Positions 55,382 through 63,068 of a DNA stretch of 64,000 bases are shown here, piece after piece (within the stretch, counting starts at the first letter, position 1; the number at the start of each line of letters is the position of its first letter). This DNA comes from Stutzerimonas urumqiensis (GTDB lineage Bacteria; Pseudomonadota; Gammaproteobacteria; Pseudomonadales; Pseudomonadaceae), in contig NZ_RBZQ01000004.1 in NCBI RefSeq assembly GCF_003640395.1, positions 434,001 through 498,000 of the forward strand, read 5' to 3'. The notes under the pieces were generated by a model. It was given only the letters and a program-made list of their open reading frames with translations. It did not search any database and was not told where the DNA came from. Made by a program: the position numbers and the translations under genes.

Positions 55382-55819
55382 TCACTCCTGCGGGGCGACG
55401 CTTTCGATGTAGGTACGGATGGCCCACAGCGCTTCCTGGCTGAGGTAATCGGCCATGCGCGGCATGTAGACGGCGCCGTCACGTACCGCGCCGTTGATGA
55501 CCCGCTCCTTGAACCAGTCATCGCCATCAATGGTGGGCTCGAGCATGCGCAGGTCCGGCGCGATGCCGCCGGAGATGGCCTCCAGCCCGTGACAACGCGC
55601 GCAGTTCTGGTTGTAGGCCGAGGCGCCGATTTCCACGGCCCGGTCGTGGTACTCCGAATCGCCGCGGAAGGGGTTCTCGTCGAGCCATTCGTCGCCCAGG
55701 TCCGGCAAGCCGGTCGTTTCGACCTTCTGCGGCGTCACGTCGCCGTGGGCCAGAACCAGCCCGGCCATACCGAAGACACCCGCAGCCAGCAGTGCGCGCA
55801 ATACGTTCTTGTTGTTCAT
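55382..55819 (-). CDS. pedF: Cytochrome c-550 PedF, electron acceptor of the PQQ dehydrogenase
   Basis: This 145-residue cytochrome has a signal peptide (ending VLAHG), one heme motif CARCH (about residue 73) and axial Met candidates in YMPRMADYL. It takes electrons from the reduced quinoprotein in the periplasm and passes them to a terminal oxidase, possibly the caa3 enzyme at 16400. The start at 55819 follows GAGGTGG. It heads a compact five-gene operon, and the regulon motif lies 110 bp upstream. Confidence 0.9.
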   Translation of the reverse strand: MNNKNVLRALLAAGVFGMAGLVLAHGDVTPQKVETTGLPDLGDEWLDENPFRGDSEYHDRAVEIGASAYNQNCARCHGLEAISGGIAPDLRMLEPTIDGDDWFKERVINGAVRDGAVYMPRMADYLSQEALWAIRTYIESVAPQE

Positions 55820-56169
55820 GACCACCACCTCGTTTCGAAAAACCATGCAAGGCAGCCCCTATCGGAGCGCATGGCGGTCATGTTGGCCGTGTGGCCGGAG
55901 CGGCAGAATCCTGCTTTGGATGCCTGCGCCTCCTCCCTTGGTACTGCTTTCTCCCCCCTCTTTTGCAGCAGGTCGTCATGCGAACGCTCGGAACGCAGCT
56001 GGCCGGGCGCATCGATTGCCGGTCGACTGGCCGCGACGGCGCGCCGCCACCGAAGCCAGCCCGCGCCTATCGTGCCGATAGAAAAATCGCAGCCTCCGGA
56101 CCTTCAGGAAACACCGCGCCACGCCGATCTAGAAAGCGGGCGGTCTTGCCCTCACTCGGTGCCAATCCC
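55820..56169. other. Divergent regulatory region, pedF / chemoreceptor
   Basis: The 350-bp region carries the alcohol-regulon motif at 55930-55944 and a run of pyrimidines (55950-55970). No other operator or RNA gene is evident. The motif could serve pedF, the chemoreceptor, or both. Confidence 0.5.
55930..55944. promoter_or_regulatory. Alcohol-regulon motif, pedF copy
   Basis: CTCCTCCCTTGGTAC lies 110 bp before the pedF start in the same orientation as the alcohol dehydrogenase and exaC copies. Confidence 0.6.
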
Positions 56170-57486
56170 ATGTTCAACAATCATTTAAAACGTGAAGTAG
56201 TGGAGCTTCGCGAAGACGTTGCGATCGCCCGGCAGATAAAGGACTCGCTCTACCGGGAAATGATGATTCTGGAGCTCGATCCGCAGGGTCGCGTCCAGCA
56301 TGCCAATGACCTGTTCCTGAGCGAGATGGGCTACCGCCGCGACGCTCTGATCGGCCGCCCGCTCGAGAGCTTCTTTTCCGAGCAGTTCCGCTCGGAAGCC
56401 AACTACGCACGGCTCAAGACCGCCTTGCAGCGCAACGAGCATGTCAGCGGCGCCTACCGGTTGCTGAATGCGAGCGGCGAGGAAGCCTGGCTGCGCTCGA
56501 TCTGGCAACCGATCAAGGGCTCGGACGGTACGCTGCGCCACTTCACGCTGCTCGCCAACAACCTGACCCGCACCATCGAGACATCGCGCGAGCACGAGAG
56601 CGTGATCAACGCCCTGCAGCGCTCGACGGCCGTGATCGAATTCGACCTGCGCGGGCACGTCATCACCGCCAACCAGCGCTTCCTGGACGGCATGGGCTAT
56701 CGCCTCGAACAGGTGCGCGGCAAGCATCACAGCCTGTTCTGCGAGCGCCAGGAGAGCGAATCACCGGAGTACCGCGAGTTCTGGGCCTGCCTGAATCGGG
56801 GCGAGTACATCGCCAATCGCTTCAAGCGCATCGACGCCCACGGCCGCAGCGTCTGGCTCGAAGCCACCTACAACCCCGTGCACGACTCCCACGGCAAGCT
56901 GTACAAGGTCGTCAAGTTCGCCACCATCATTACCGACCAGGTCACTCGCGAGATGGCGATCGCCGAGGCGGCCACCATCGCCTACGACACTTCCCAGCAC
57001 ACCGACCTCAGCGCCCAGCGCGGTGCCCAGGTGGTGCAGCAGACGGTAGGCGTCATGCGCCGGATCGCCCAGCAGATGCAAGAGGCGGCCGACGGCATCG
57101 AAGCGCTGGATGCTCAATCCCAGCTGATCAGCGCCATCCTCAAGACCATCAGCGGCATTGCCGACCAGACCAACCTGCTCGCCCTCAACGCCGCCATCGA
57201 AGCGGCGCGTGCCGGCGACCAGGGACGCGGTTTCGCCGTCGTGGCCGACGAGGTGCGCCAACTCGCGGCGCGCACCAGCAAGGCGGCCGAGGAAATCGTC
57301 GGCGTCGTCCAGAAGAACCAGGACCTGGCGCAGGCGGCGGTGCAGAGCATGGCCGCCAGCCGCGGACAGGCCGAACAGGGCCTCGAGCTTGCCAACCAGG
57401 CCGGCGCCGTGATCGTCGAGATCCAGGACGGCGCCCAGCGCGTGGTCAGCGCGGTCGGGCAGTTCGCCAGCCAGTTGAAGACCTGA
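56170..57486 (+). CDS. Soluble PAS-PAS methyl-accepting chemotaxis transducer, BdlA-like
   Basis: The 438-residue protein has two PAS domains (about 25-145 and 150-270) and a C-terminal MCP signalling domain with the conserved tip around [16 protein letters not shown] (about 365). It has no membrane helix or HAMP domain. This is the layout of P. aeruginosa BdlA, a regulator of biofilm dispersion, and of energy-taxis receptors. ATG 56170 is chosen at the start of the PAS linker; the longer frame upstream is GC-biased noise. Its place beside pedF suggests taxis or dispersion linked to respiratory state. Confidence 0.85.
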   Translation: MFNNHLKREVVELREDVAIARQIKDSLYREMMILELDPQGRVQHANDLFLSEMGYRRDALIGRPLESFFSEQFRSEANYARLKTALQRNEHVSGAYRLLNASGEEAWLRSIWQPIKGSDGTLRHFTLLANNLTRTIETSREHESVINALQRSTAVIEFDLRGHVITANQRFLDGMGYRLEQVRGKHHSLFCERQESESPEYREFWACLNRGEYIANRFKRIDAHGRSVWLEATYNPVHDSHGKLYKVVKFATIITDQVTREMAIAEAATIAYDTSQHTDLSAQRGAQVVQQTVGVMRRIAQQMQEAADGIEALDAQSQLISAILKTISGIADQTNLLALNAAIEAARAGDQGRGFAVVADEVRQLAARTSKAAEEIVGVVQKNQDLAQAAVQSMAASRGQAEQGLELANQAGAVIVEIQDGAQRVVSAVGQFASQLKT

Positions 57487-57608
57487 TCGAACGCCGCTTC
57501 GTCTCGTCTGCGCGGAGGCGATTCGCCGCCAACCCGCTGACGGGGCGGCGTTGCCCAGAGGTCAGCTTCCGCTAGGCTCCTTGGATGGCGCAGCGCGAGG
57601 CACGGCTC

Positions 57609-58013
57609 ATGCAGGTACTGGTCAATGTCGACGTGTCGAATCTCGATCAGGGCATCGCGTTCTATTGCCGAGCGCTGGGTTTGCACCTGACCCGGCGCCT
57701 GTTTCAGGGGAGCGTCGCTGAGCTGCGCGGAGCCGGCGTTCGTCTATATCTGATCGAGCAGGCGAATGGCTCCGGTGCGACGCCCGCCGGTTGCCGGCGC
57801 GACTATCGCGAGCACTGGACGCCGGTGCATCTGGACTTCGTCGTCGATGATCTGGACGCAGCGGTTCGTCGGGCCATCGAGGCGGGTGCCGTGGCGCAAC
57901 CGGCGCAGCACGCGGCATGGGGCAGTCTGGTCACCCTGCGTGACCCCTTCGGCCATGGCGTGTGTCTGGTCAGCTTCAACGGAGCGCCGCCCTATGAAGT
58001 CGGCGCAACCTGA
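57609..58013 (+). CDS. VOC-family (glyoxalase/dioxygenase fold) protein
   Basis: The 134-residue protein has the VOC fold: NVDVSNLDQGIAFYCRALGL at the N-terminus, HLDFVVDDLDAAVRRAIEAGA in the middle and LRDPFGHGVCLVSF near the end. The metal-binding His and Glu positions are only partly kept, so metal-dependent activity is uncertain. ATG 57609 is the first codon of conserved sequence. Function could be lyase, isomerase or resistance binding; none can be assigned. Confidence 0.78.
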   Translation: MQVLVNVDVSNLDQGIAFYCRALGLHLTRRLFQGSVAELRGAGVRLYLIEQANGSGATPAGCRRDYREHWTPVHLDFVVDDLDAAVRRAIEAGAVAQPAQHAAWGSLVTLRDPFGHGVCLVSFNGAPPYEVGAT

Positions 58014-58153
58014 CTCAACGGGCGCAATCCGCACGCGGCGGTACGGCGTAGGGGTCCACGCCCGTTCGGTCACTGCCGCCGGACTGCTCGAGGCCCGCCC
58101 CGACATGCCGGCCGATGCCCCGGCCGCGCCTGCGGCCTGGCCGGAGCATGGGA

Positions 58154-59500
58154 TCAGCCGCGTGGTCTGCCCGGCCGATCGAGCCGCAGCACCGGCCCGG
58201 CCTTGCGCTTGAGCAGCGCGGGGATGGCCTGCGCCGGATGCACGTTGGTGCGCAGCGTCGGTTGCCAGGAGGTATTGCGCACCAGCTGCAGTTCGTCCGA
58301 GGCGTTGGCGTTGTAGGCCGCGAGCAGGTCCACCTTGCGACGGTTGATCACGTTGTCGAGGGTGGTGATCGCCTGCCCTTTCCAATGCTTGATGATTCGC
58401 GTCGCGTCCACCGAGGGACTGAAGGTGAAGGCGTTGGCCTCGGCCCAGATGTGCGAGTCATAGCCGACGCCGAAGACGTAGCCGAAGGAGACACGGGCGT
58501 CATCATTGCGGATGAAATGGTTGTTGTAGACATCGGCACGACCCCAGCGCAGGCGCGGCGCACGCTGGCCGATATTGATGAACTCGTTGTGGTGGATGGT
58601 CACCCGCAGCTTGCCGGGGTCACCGGCGGACGGCGAATCGGTAGAGCCGATGAGCATCAGCTTGTCGCGGTCGACGAAGCGGTTGTAGGACACCGTGACC
58701 AGGTCCGAGCCATAGGTGATATCGACCGAACCGTCGTGCTGCTGGAATGGCCTGCCGAAATAGCGTGGCGCCTGGTCGTCGAAGTTCGGGTCATCGGTGT
58801 AGTGGTTGTGGTCGATCCAGACATTGGACGAGCCATTGATGATCTGGACCATGTCGTACTCGCTGTTCCAGTTGCCGGCCGAGCCATCGGTCGGGTCCCA
58901 TTGCGGAAAGCAGTCGCTGACGGCCTTGTGGTTCAGGTTGCGCACGATCACGTTGCGCTCGCCGTCGATACGCAGGGACAGGCCGATCAGGCTGGCCTGC
59001 GGGTTCACGCCGATGATCGTCGTGTTGCTCGGTACCTGGATCACCATCGTGCTGCGCTGCTTCTCGGCCGCCTGCCGCCGAGCCTCCTCCGGACCACCCG
59101 AGGGCTCGGTATCCCAGCCCCAGACCGCCGGGTCGTAGGCCGCCAGGTAGCTTTCCAGGGTGTAGCCAGTGCCACGGGCATAGTCATCGCAGCTCAGCGG
59201 ATTGCCTGCATCGTCCGCGTTGCCCAAAAGCGTGCCGTGCACACGGATGATCTTGGCCTCGTCACCCGCTTCATCGAGGGCCGCCTTCAGCTGGGCGCGT
59301 GTGGTGACGTCATAGACGCGCTCTGGCGTGGCGTAGGCGCCACCGGTCGTGCCGCCGCCCATCGAGGCGAATCCATCGCGCGCCGGCAACGTTTGCCGTT
59401 CCAGCGGAATCCGCCCTCCGGGGCCAGATGACGCGGCAACCGCCGCGGAGGTGAGGCCAAGGCTCAGGGAGAGCGCCAAAACCGAAGCAACATGTCGCAT
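58154..59500 (-). CDS. Secreted pectate lyase, polysaccharide lyase family 1
   Basis: The 448-residue protein has a signal peptide (LTSAAVAA) and the PL1 parallel beta-helix features: NVIVRNLNH, the conserved SSNVWIDHNHYTD and the catalytic Arg region RAPRLRWGRADVYNNHF. It cleaves polygalacturonate by calcium-dependent beta-elimination outside the cell. No other pectin gene (transport, uronate catabolism) is in the window, so it may work with distant genes or have been acquired singly. A TGTCGTATG pair occurs upstream. The start MRHVAS at 59500 opens the signal peptide. Confidence 0.9.
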   Translation of the reverse strand: MRHVASVLALSLSLGLTSAAVAASSGPGGRIPLERQTLPARDGFASMGGGTTGGAYATPERVYDVTTRAQLKAALDEAGDEAKIIRVHGTLLGNADDAGNPLSCDDYARGTGYTLESYLAAYDPAVWGWDTEPSGGPEEARRQAAEKQRSTMVIQVPSNTTIIGVNPQASLIGLSLRIDGERNVIVRNLNHKAVSDCFPQWDPTDGSAGNWNSEYDMVQIINGSSNVWIDHNHYTDDPNFDDQAPRYFGRPFQQHDGSVDITYGSDLVTVSYNRFVDRDKLMLIGSTDSPSAGDPGKLRVTIHHNEFINIGQRAPRLRWGRADVYNNHFIRNDDARVSFGYVFGVGYDSHIWAEANAFTFSPSVDATRIIKHWKGQAITTLDNVINRRKVDLLAAYNANASDELQLVRNTSWQPTLRTNVHPAQAIPALLKRKAGPVLRLDRPGRPRG

Positions 59501-59805
59501 GTTCTTATCCTTATTGGATGATGTTGTCGTATGTCTGCCGGATGTTCGCCGGGCCGGCAGGCGATATCCGGCCGCTTCTGAGCCTAGGCGAGCGGCCCTG
59601 CCCGTCAATATGTCGTATGACGTCATATCTATAGGGAGGTTTTTTTCCGACAAATGGCCTCACAACCGACGGTACCAACGGGCCTTTTGAACGCGGCGAT
59701 TGATGGGAAGCCGGGATAACGCCTGTGATGTCCGCGACCGCGAGAGGATCGCGCACAGCGCGCCCAGGGCTTAGGCTGCAGGCGCCACCCCGAGACGGAA
59801 CCGCC
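59501..59805. other. Intergenic region pectate lyase / exonuclease with repeated TGTCGTATG
   Basis: TGTCGTATG occurs at 59525-59533 and again at 59611-59619. The second copy runs into the palindrome ATGACGTCAT (59617-59626). The half-site form is compatible with a GntR/FadR-type repressor acting on the pectate lyase promoter. Nothing else is visible in these 305 bp. Confidence 0.45.
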
Positions 59806-60432
59806 ATGCCCATCATCCGCATCCCGCAGCTGGTCGACCTGGACGCCCTGCCCCGATACGAGGGCGTAGCGCCGGAACGCATTCTCATGCCCACGACGCG
59901 CGAAGCCTTCCGTCAGGCGGTCGATGACATCGGCACCTGTGGGGAGATCGGCTTCGATACCGAATCCAAACCCACCTTCCGAGTCGGCGAGGTCTCGACC
60001 GGGCCGCACCTGATCCAGTTCGCCACGCCGCTTCGGGTCTACCTGTTCCAGGTCGGCCTGGAGGGCTGCCTCGAGGCGGCCACGACGGTATTGGAAGCAG
60101 ACAGCGTGGTGAAGGTCGGCTTCGGGCTCAGATCCGATCGCAGCCGGCTACGCAGCCGGTTCGGCATCGAGCTCGGGCCTTACATCGATCTGGGCACGGT
60201 GTTGCGCTATGGCGGCAAGAAAGGCGAGGTCGGCCTGCGCGGCGCAGTGGCGGCAGTGCTTGGCACACGGCTGACCAAGTCGCGTCGCCTGTCTACCTCG
60301 AACTGGGCCAACACGACGCTCAGCGAGGCCCAACGACTGTACGCGGCCAACGATGCCTACGGTGCGTTGCAGGTGTTTCTCGGGCTGGATGACGCGCAGC
60401 GGCAAGCGCTGCTCGACGCTGCGCGGTTATAA
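59806..60432 (+). CDS. RNase D-like 3'-5' exonuclease
   Basis: This 208-residue protein has a single DEDDy exonuclease domain: GEIGFDTES (Exo I, about residue 47), VVKVGFGLRSDRSRL (Exo II region) and YAANDAYGAL (Exo III with Tyr). It lacks the HRDC domains of RNase D, so it resembles the short 3'-5' exonucleases of pseudomonads. It should degrade or trim RNA or DNA 3' ends. A TCGCGG/CCGCGA hairpin follows its stop (60436-60453). Confidence 0.85.
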   Translation: MPIIRIPQLVDLDALPRYEGVAPERILMPTTREAFRQAVDDIGTCGEIGFDTESKPTFRVGEVSTGPHLIQFATPLRVYLFQVGLEGCLEAATTVLEADSVVKVGFGLRSDRSRLRSRFGIELGPYIDLGTVLRYGGKKGEVGLRGAVAAVLGTRLTKSRRLSTSNWANTTLSEAQRLYAANDAYGALQVFLGLDDAQRQALLDAARL

Positions 60433-60651
60433 CTTTCGCGGGTTTATCCGCGAGCCGAGGCCGAGCCGGAGAGTTCCGGTCGCAGCAGAAATAGTGGTGC
60501 CCAACTGGTGTTCGCACCGAAAAACCAAGAATCGCCGGAAGGTTGCGTTCCGAGTTATCTGGCCGTGTTCATCACTGAAAACGGACGTCCGTGGCGTCCT
60601 GCGAGCTGCGGCGGCTTCGATGGAGCCGCCGCAGGCATGCGCAGAACCGCG

Positions 60652-62766
60652 TCAGAACCGATAGTGACCGCTCAGCTCAAGCGTTCGTGGTGCGCCGGGG
60701 GTGATGAGGTCTACCGAGCCGTGGGCCGATGCGTAGTATTCCTTGTCGAATACGTTGAACAGTCGAAGCGCGGCATCCCAGCGCGGCTGTTCGTAGAACA
60801 GAGCGGCGTCTACCGTGGTGTAGCCGGGCATCTCGGTTTCGTTATCCAGCGAGGTGTAGCGACGACCGACGTAGTTGGCGCCCATGCCGACGCGCCATTG
60901 CGGGGCCAGGGAGTAAACGGTCCAGAGGTTGGCGCTGTGCCGTGGCGTAAGGGTGGGAACCTGGCCTTCGTTGGGTACCCCGTTGGTCTTGCTGTTGGAC
61001 TTGGTGATTTCGGCGTCCAGATAGGCATAGCCGCCATAGAGCTGCCACTTGTCCGCGATTTTCCCCATGAACGTGGTTTCGAAACCATCGGTGCGCTGTT
61101 CGCCTGCCAGCACCAGCCTGCTCGGGTCCAGCGGATCGGAGGTCTTGATCTGCGTCCGCTCGAGCCGGAAGACGGCAGCCGTCAGCAGCAGGTTGTCATC
61201 GAGCAGATTCCACTTGGCGCCAACTTCGTAGTTGGTGGTTTCCTCCGGATCCAGTTCGGCGTTGCTCGCGCTGATCTGGAACATTTCGCCGGAAGGCTGG
61301 TACGAGCGGCTGACGGACACGTAATACGACTGCACGTCATCGGGTTGCCAGACCAGGCCCGCGCGCGGGCTGAGCGTGTAGTCGGTGCGCTCAAGTTCCG
61401 CATCGTTGATGTCGTCGCGGTAGCTCTGCTCGAATTCGTCGTAGCGCAGACCTACGAGCGCTTTCCAGTGCGGAGTGAGTTCGATGAAGTCCTGGACATA
61501 CAGGCCGAAGGTGTCCTGGGTATTGAGGCCGTCACCGGTTTTCCCGGTCGCCTGGAACGGTACCGCCACCAGTCCGTCGCCATACACCGGTACGCGCGCG
61601 ACATCGTTCTGGTTGAAGAATTGTTGATCCTTGTCCTGCCGCCCGACCTCCACGCCGTACAGCAACTGGTGATTCATGCCGGCCAACTGCACGTTCTGCT
61701 TGAGTTCGGTCTGGTTGAACAGTCCGTCTTCCTTGCGCTGCACGTTGCCGCGCTTGAGCTTCACCAACAGCGTGCCGTCCGCTGCGGTCACGAATCGATT
61801 CGCATCGGTGTGGGCGAGCGTGTTGTTGCGATCCAGATCGTAGTGGTAGTAACGCGTGGTGTTGCTCAGGGTGAAGACGTCATTTAGGCGGTAGTCGATG
61901 CCGGCGGTTAGTGAGTAGACCTCACTGCGTGTGTAATCCTGGTCGGCATCGGCTGAACCGAAACGTTTGTCCGGGTCGACGTCCACCGGCCGCCCGTTGA
62001 GTGCCGGTATGCCGAAATCGATCAGGCGCTCGTCGTACAGGTACGAGGCGGCGAGGTTCACTTCTAAATCATCGGAAAGCCGGAAATAGGCGGACGGGGC
62101 GATGGCCTTGCGCTCGAGAAAGCCCCCTTCACGGAAGGTATCGCTGTCCTCGATGGCGCCGGTGACGCGGAACGCCTTGTCTTTCTGCTCCAGATCAGCC
62201 CAACCTGCATCGAATTCGGTGCGCCGCTTGCCTTCGCTGTCGAAGCTGACGCCGATTTCCTGCTCAGGGGCGAAGGACGGCTTCTTGGTGACACTGTTGA
62301 TCAGTCCGCCAGAGGAGCCACGTCCATAGAGGACAGCGGCCGGGCCCTTGATGACTTCAACGCGCTCGATGTTGGACATGTCTCGGTAGTACAGCGCGTC
62401 GTCTCGAATGCCATCGACGTACTGATCGCCGATAGCGCTGAACCCACGAATGGTCACCTGATCTCGCTGGCCGTCGCCGTTGCTCAATCCGATGCCGGGA
62501 ACGTTCTTGAGCGCATCCTCGAGCGAATCCGCACCTTGATCCCTGAGGACGGCTTGAGGCACGACGCTGATGGACTGAGGAATGTCGCGCAGCGCTGCGT
62601 CGATCTTCAGGGCGCTTTCGCTCTGCTCGGGCTTGTAGCTGGTTTGCTCGCGCAGACCGGTAACGTCGGTGGCCGGAAGCTCAAGCAAGTCGGTTTGCGC
62701 GAGGGCCGCAGGCGCTGTCAGGACAGCCATCAAAGGCAAAGCCAGGCGGGAATTTTGTAACGGCAT
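60652..62766 (-). CDS. TonB-dependent siderophore receptor, catecholate type
   Basis: The 704-residue outer-membrane receptor has a signal peptide (LTAPAALAQ), a TonB-box and plug region (IPQSISVVPQAVLRDQGADSL, VIKGPAAVLYGRGSSGGLINSVTKKP) and a barrel ending in Phe (LELSGHYRF). The plug is of the Fiu/CirA-like ferric-catecholate type. It is transcribed alone and shares little with the receptor at 50398. An AT-rich Fur-box-like sequence lies 52 bp upstream. MPLQNS at 62766 is the start of the signal peptide. Confidence 0.9.
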   Translation of the reverse strand: MPLQNSRLALPLMAVLTAPAALAQTDLLELPATDVTGLREQTSYKPEQSESALKIDAALRDIPQSISVVPQAVLRDQGADSLEDALKNVPGIGLSNGDGQRDQVTIRGFSAIGDQYVDGIRDDALYYRDMSNIERVEVIKGPAAVLYGRGSSGGLINSVTKKPSFAPEQEIGVSFDSEGKRRTEFDAGWADLEQKDKAFRVTGAIEDSDTFREGGFLERKAIAPSAYFRLSDDLEVNLAASYLYDERLIDFGIPALNGRPVDVDPDKRFGSADADQDYTRSEVYSLTAGIDYRLNDVFTLSNTTRYYHYDLDRNNTLAHTDANRFVTAADGTLLVKLKRGNVQRKEDGLFNQTELKQNVQLAGMNHQLLYGVEVGRQDKDQQFFNQNDVARVPVYGDGLVAVPFQATGKTGDGLNTQDTFGLYVQDFIELTPHWKALVGLRYDEFEQSYRDDINDAELERTDYTLSPRAGLVWQPDDVQSYYVSVSRSYQPSGEMFQISASNAELDPEETTNYEVGAKWNLLDDNLLLTAAVFRLERTQIKTSDPLDPSRLVLAGEQRTDGFETTFMGKIADKWQLYGGYAYLDAEITKSNSKTNGVPNEGQVPTLTPRHSANLWTVYSLAPQWRVGMGANYVGRRYTSLDNETEMPGYTTVDAALFYEQPRWDAALRLFNVFDKEYYASAHGSVDLITPGAPRTLELSGHYRF

Positions 62767-62817
62767 TTTGTCGCTTCCTAGTGAAAGGCGGCGAAGATAG
62801 CCAAATGTAAAATTACT

Positions 62818-62836
62818 GTAAATAATAATGTTTCCC
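62818..62836 (-). promoter_or_regulatory. Fur-box-like sequence before the second TonB receptor
   Basis: GTAAATAATAATGTTTCCC matches the 19-bp Fur consensus GATAATGATAATCATTATC at 12 positions. It lies 52 bp before the receptor start, in an AT-rich stretch that stands out from the local GC content. Confidence 0.5.
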
Positions 62837-62948
62837 ATTTTTATACGCATGCATTTCGCGATTATCCGGCAGGGACTTCGCTGCGTTGACTTCAACGAAA
62901 GCGCGCTGATTTCGGTGATGTGACACATCATCCGAGGGCGCTGCCTTG

Positions 62949-62982
62949 CCCGTGCGTCCTACTACCCCGTGCGTCCTACTAC
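62949..62982. repeat. 17-bp tandem direct repeat in the divergent region
   Basis: CCCGTGCGTCCTACTAC occurs twice without a spacer. The second copy overlaps the left half of the alcohol-regulon motif at 62976, so the duplication creates an extra half-site. Confidence 0.85.
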
Positions 62983-62990
62983 CTTGGTAC
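62976..62990. promoter_or_regulatory. Alcohol-regulon motif, PQQ binding-protein copy
   Basis: CTACTACCTTGGTAC lies 78 bp before the gene at 63069. Relative to that gene the orientation is opposite to the other three copies; relative to the TonB receptor at 62766 it is the same but 209 bp away. Confidence 0.5.
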
Positions 62991-63068
62991 CGGTGTCCCG
63001 GTACTTTCTGCATATTTCCCGCCCTGCCCCCGCTTCCTATGCTGGGACGAAGCCCTCGGAGCCGTCCC

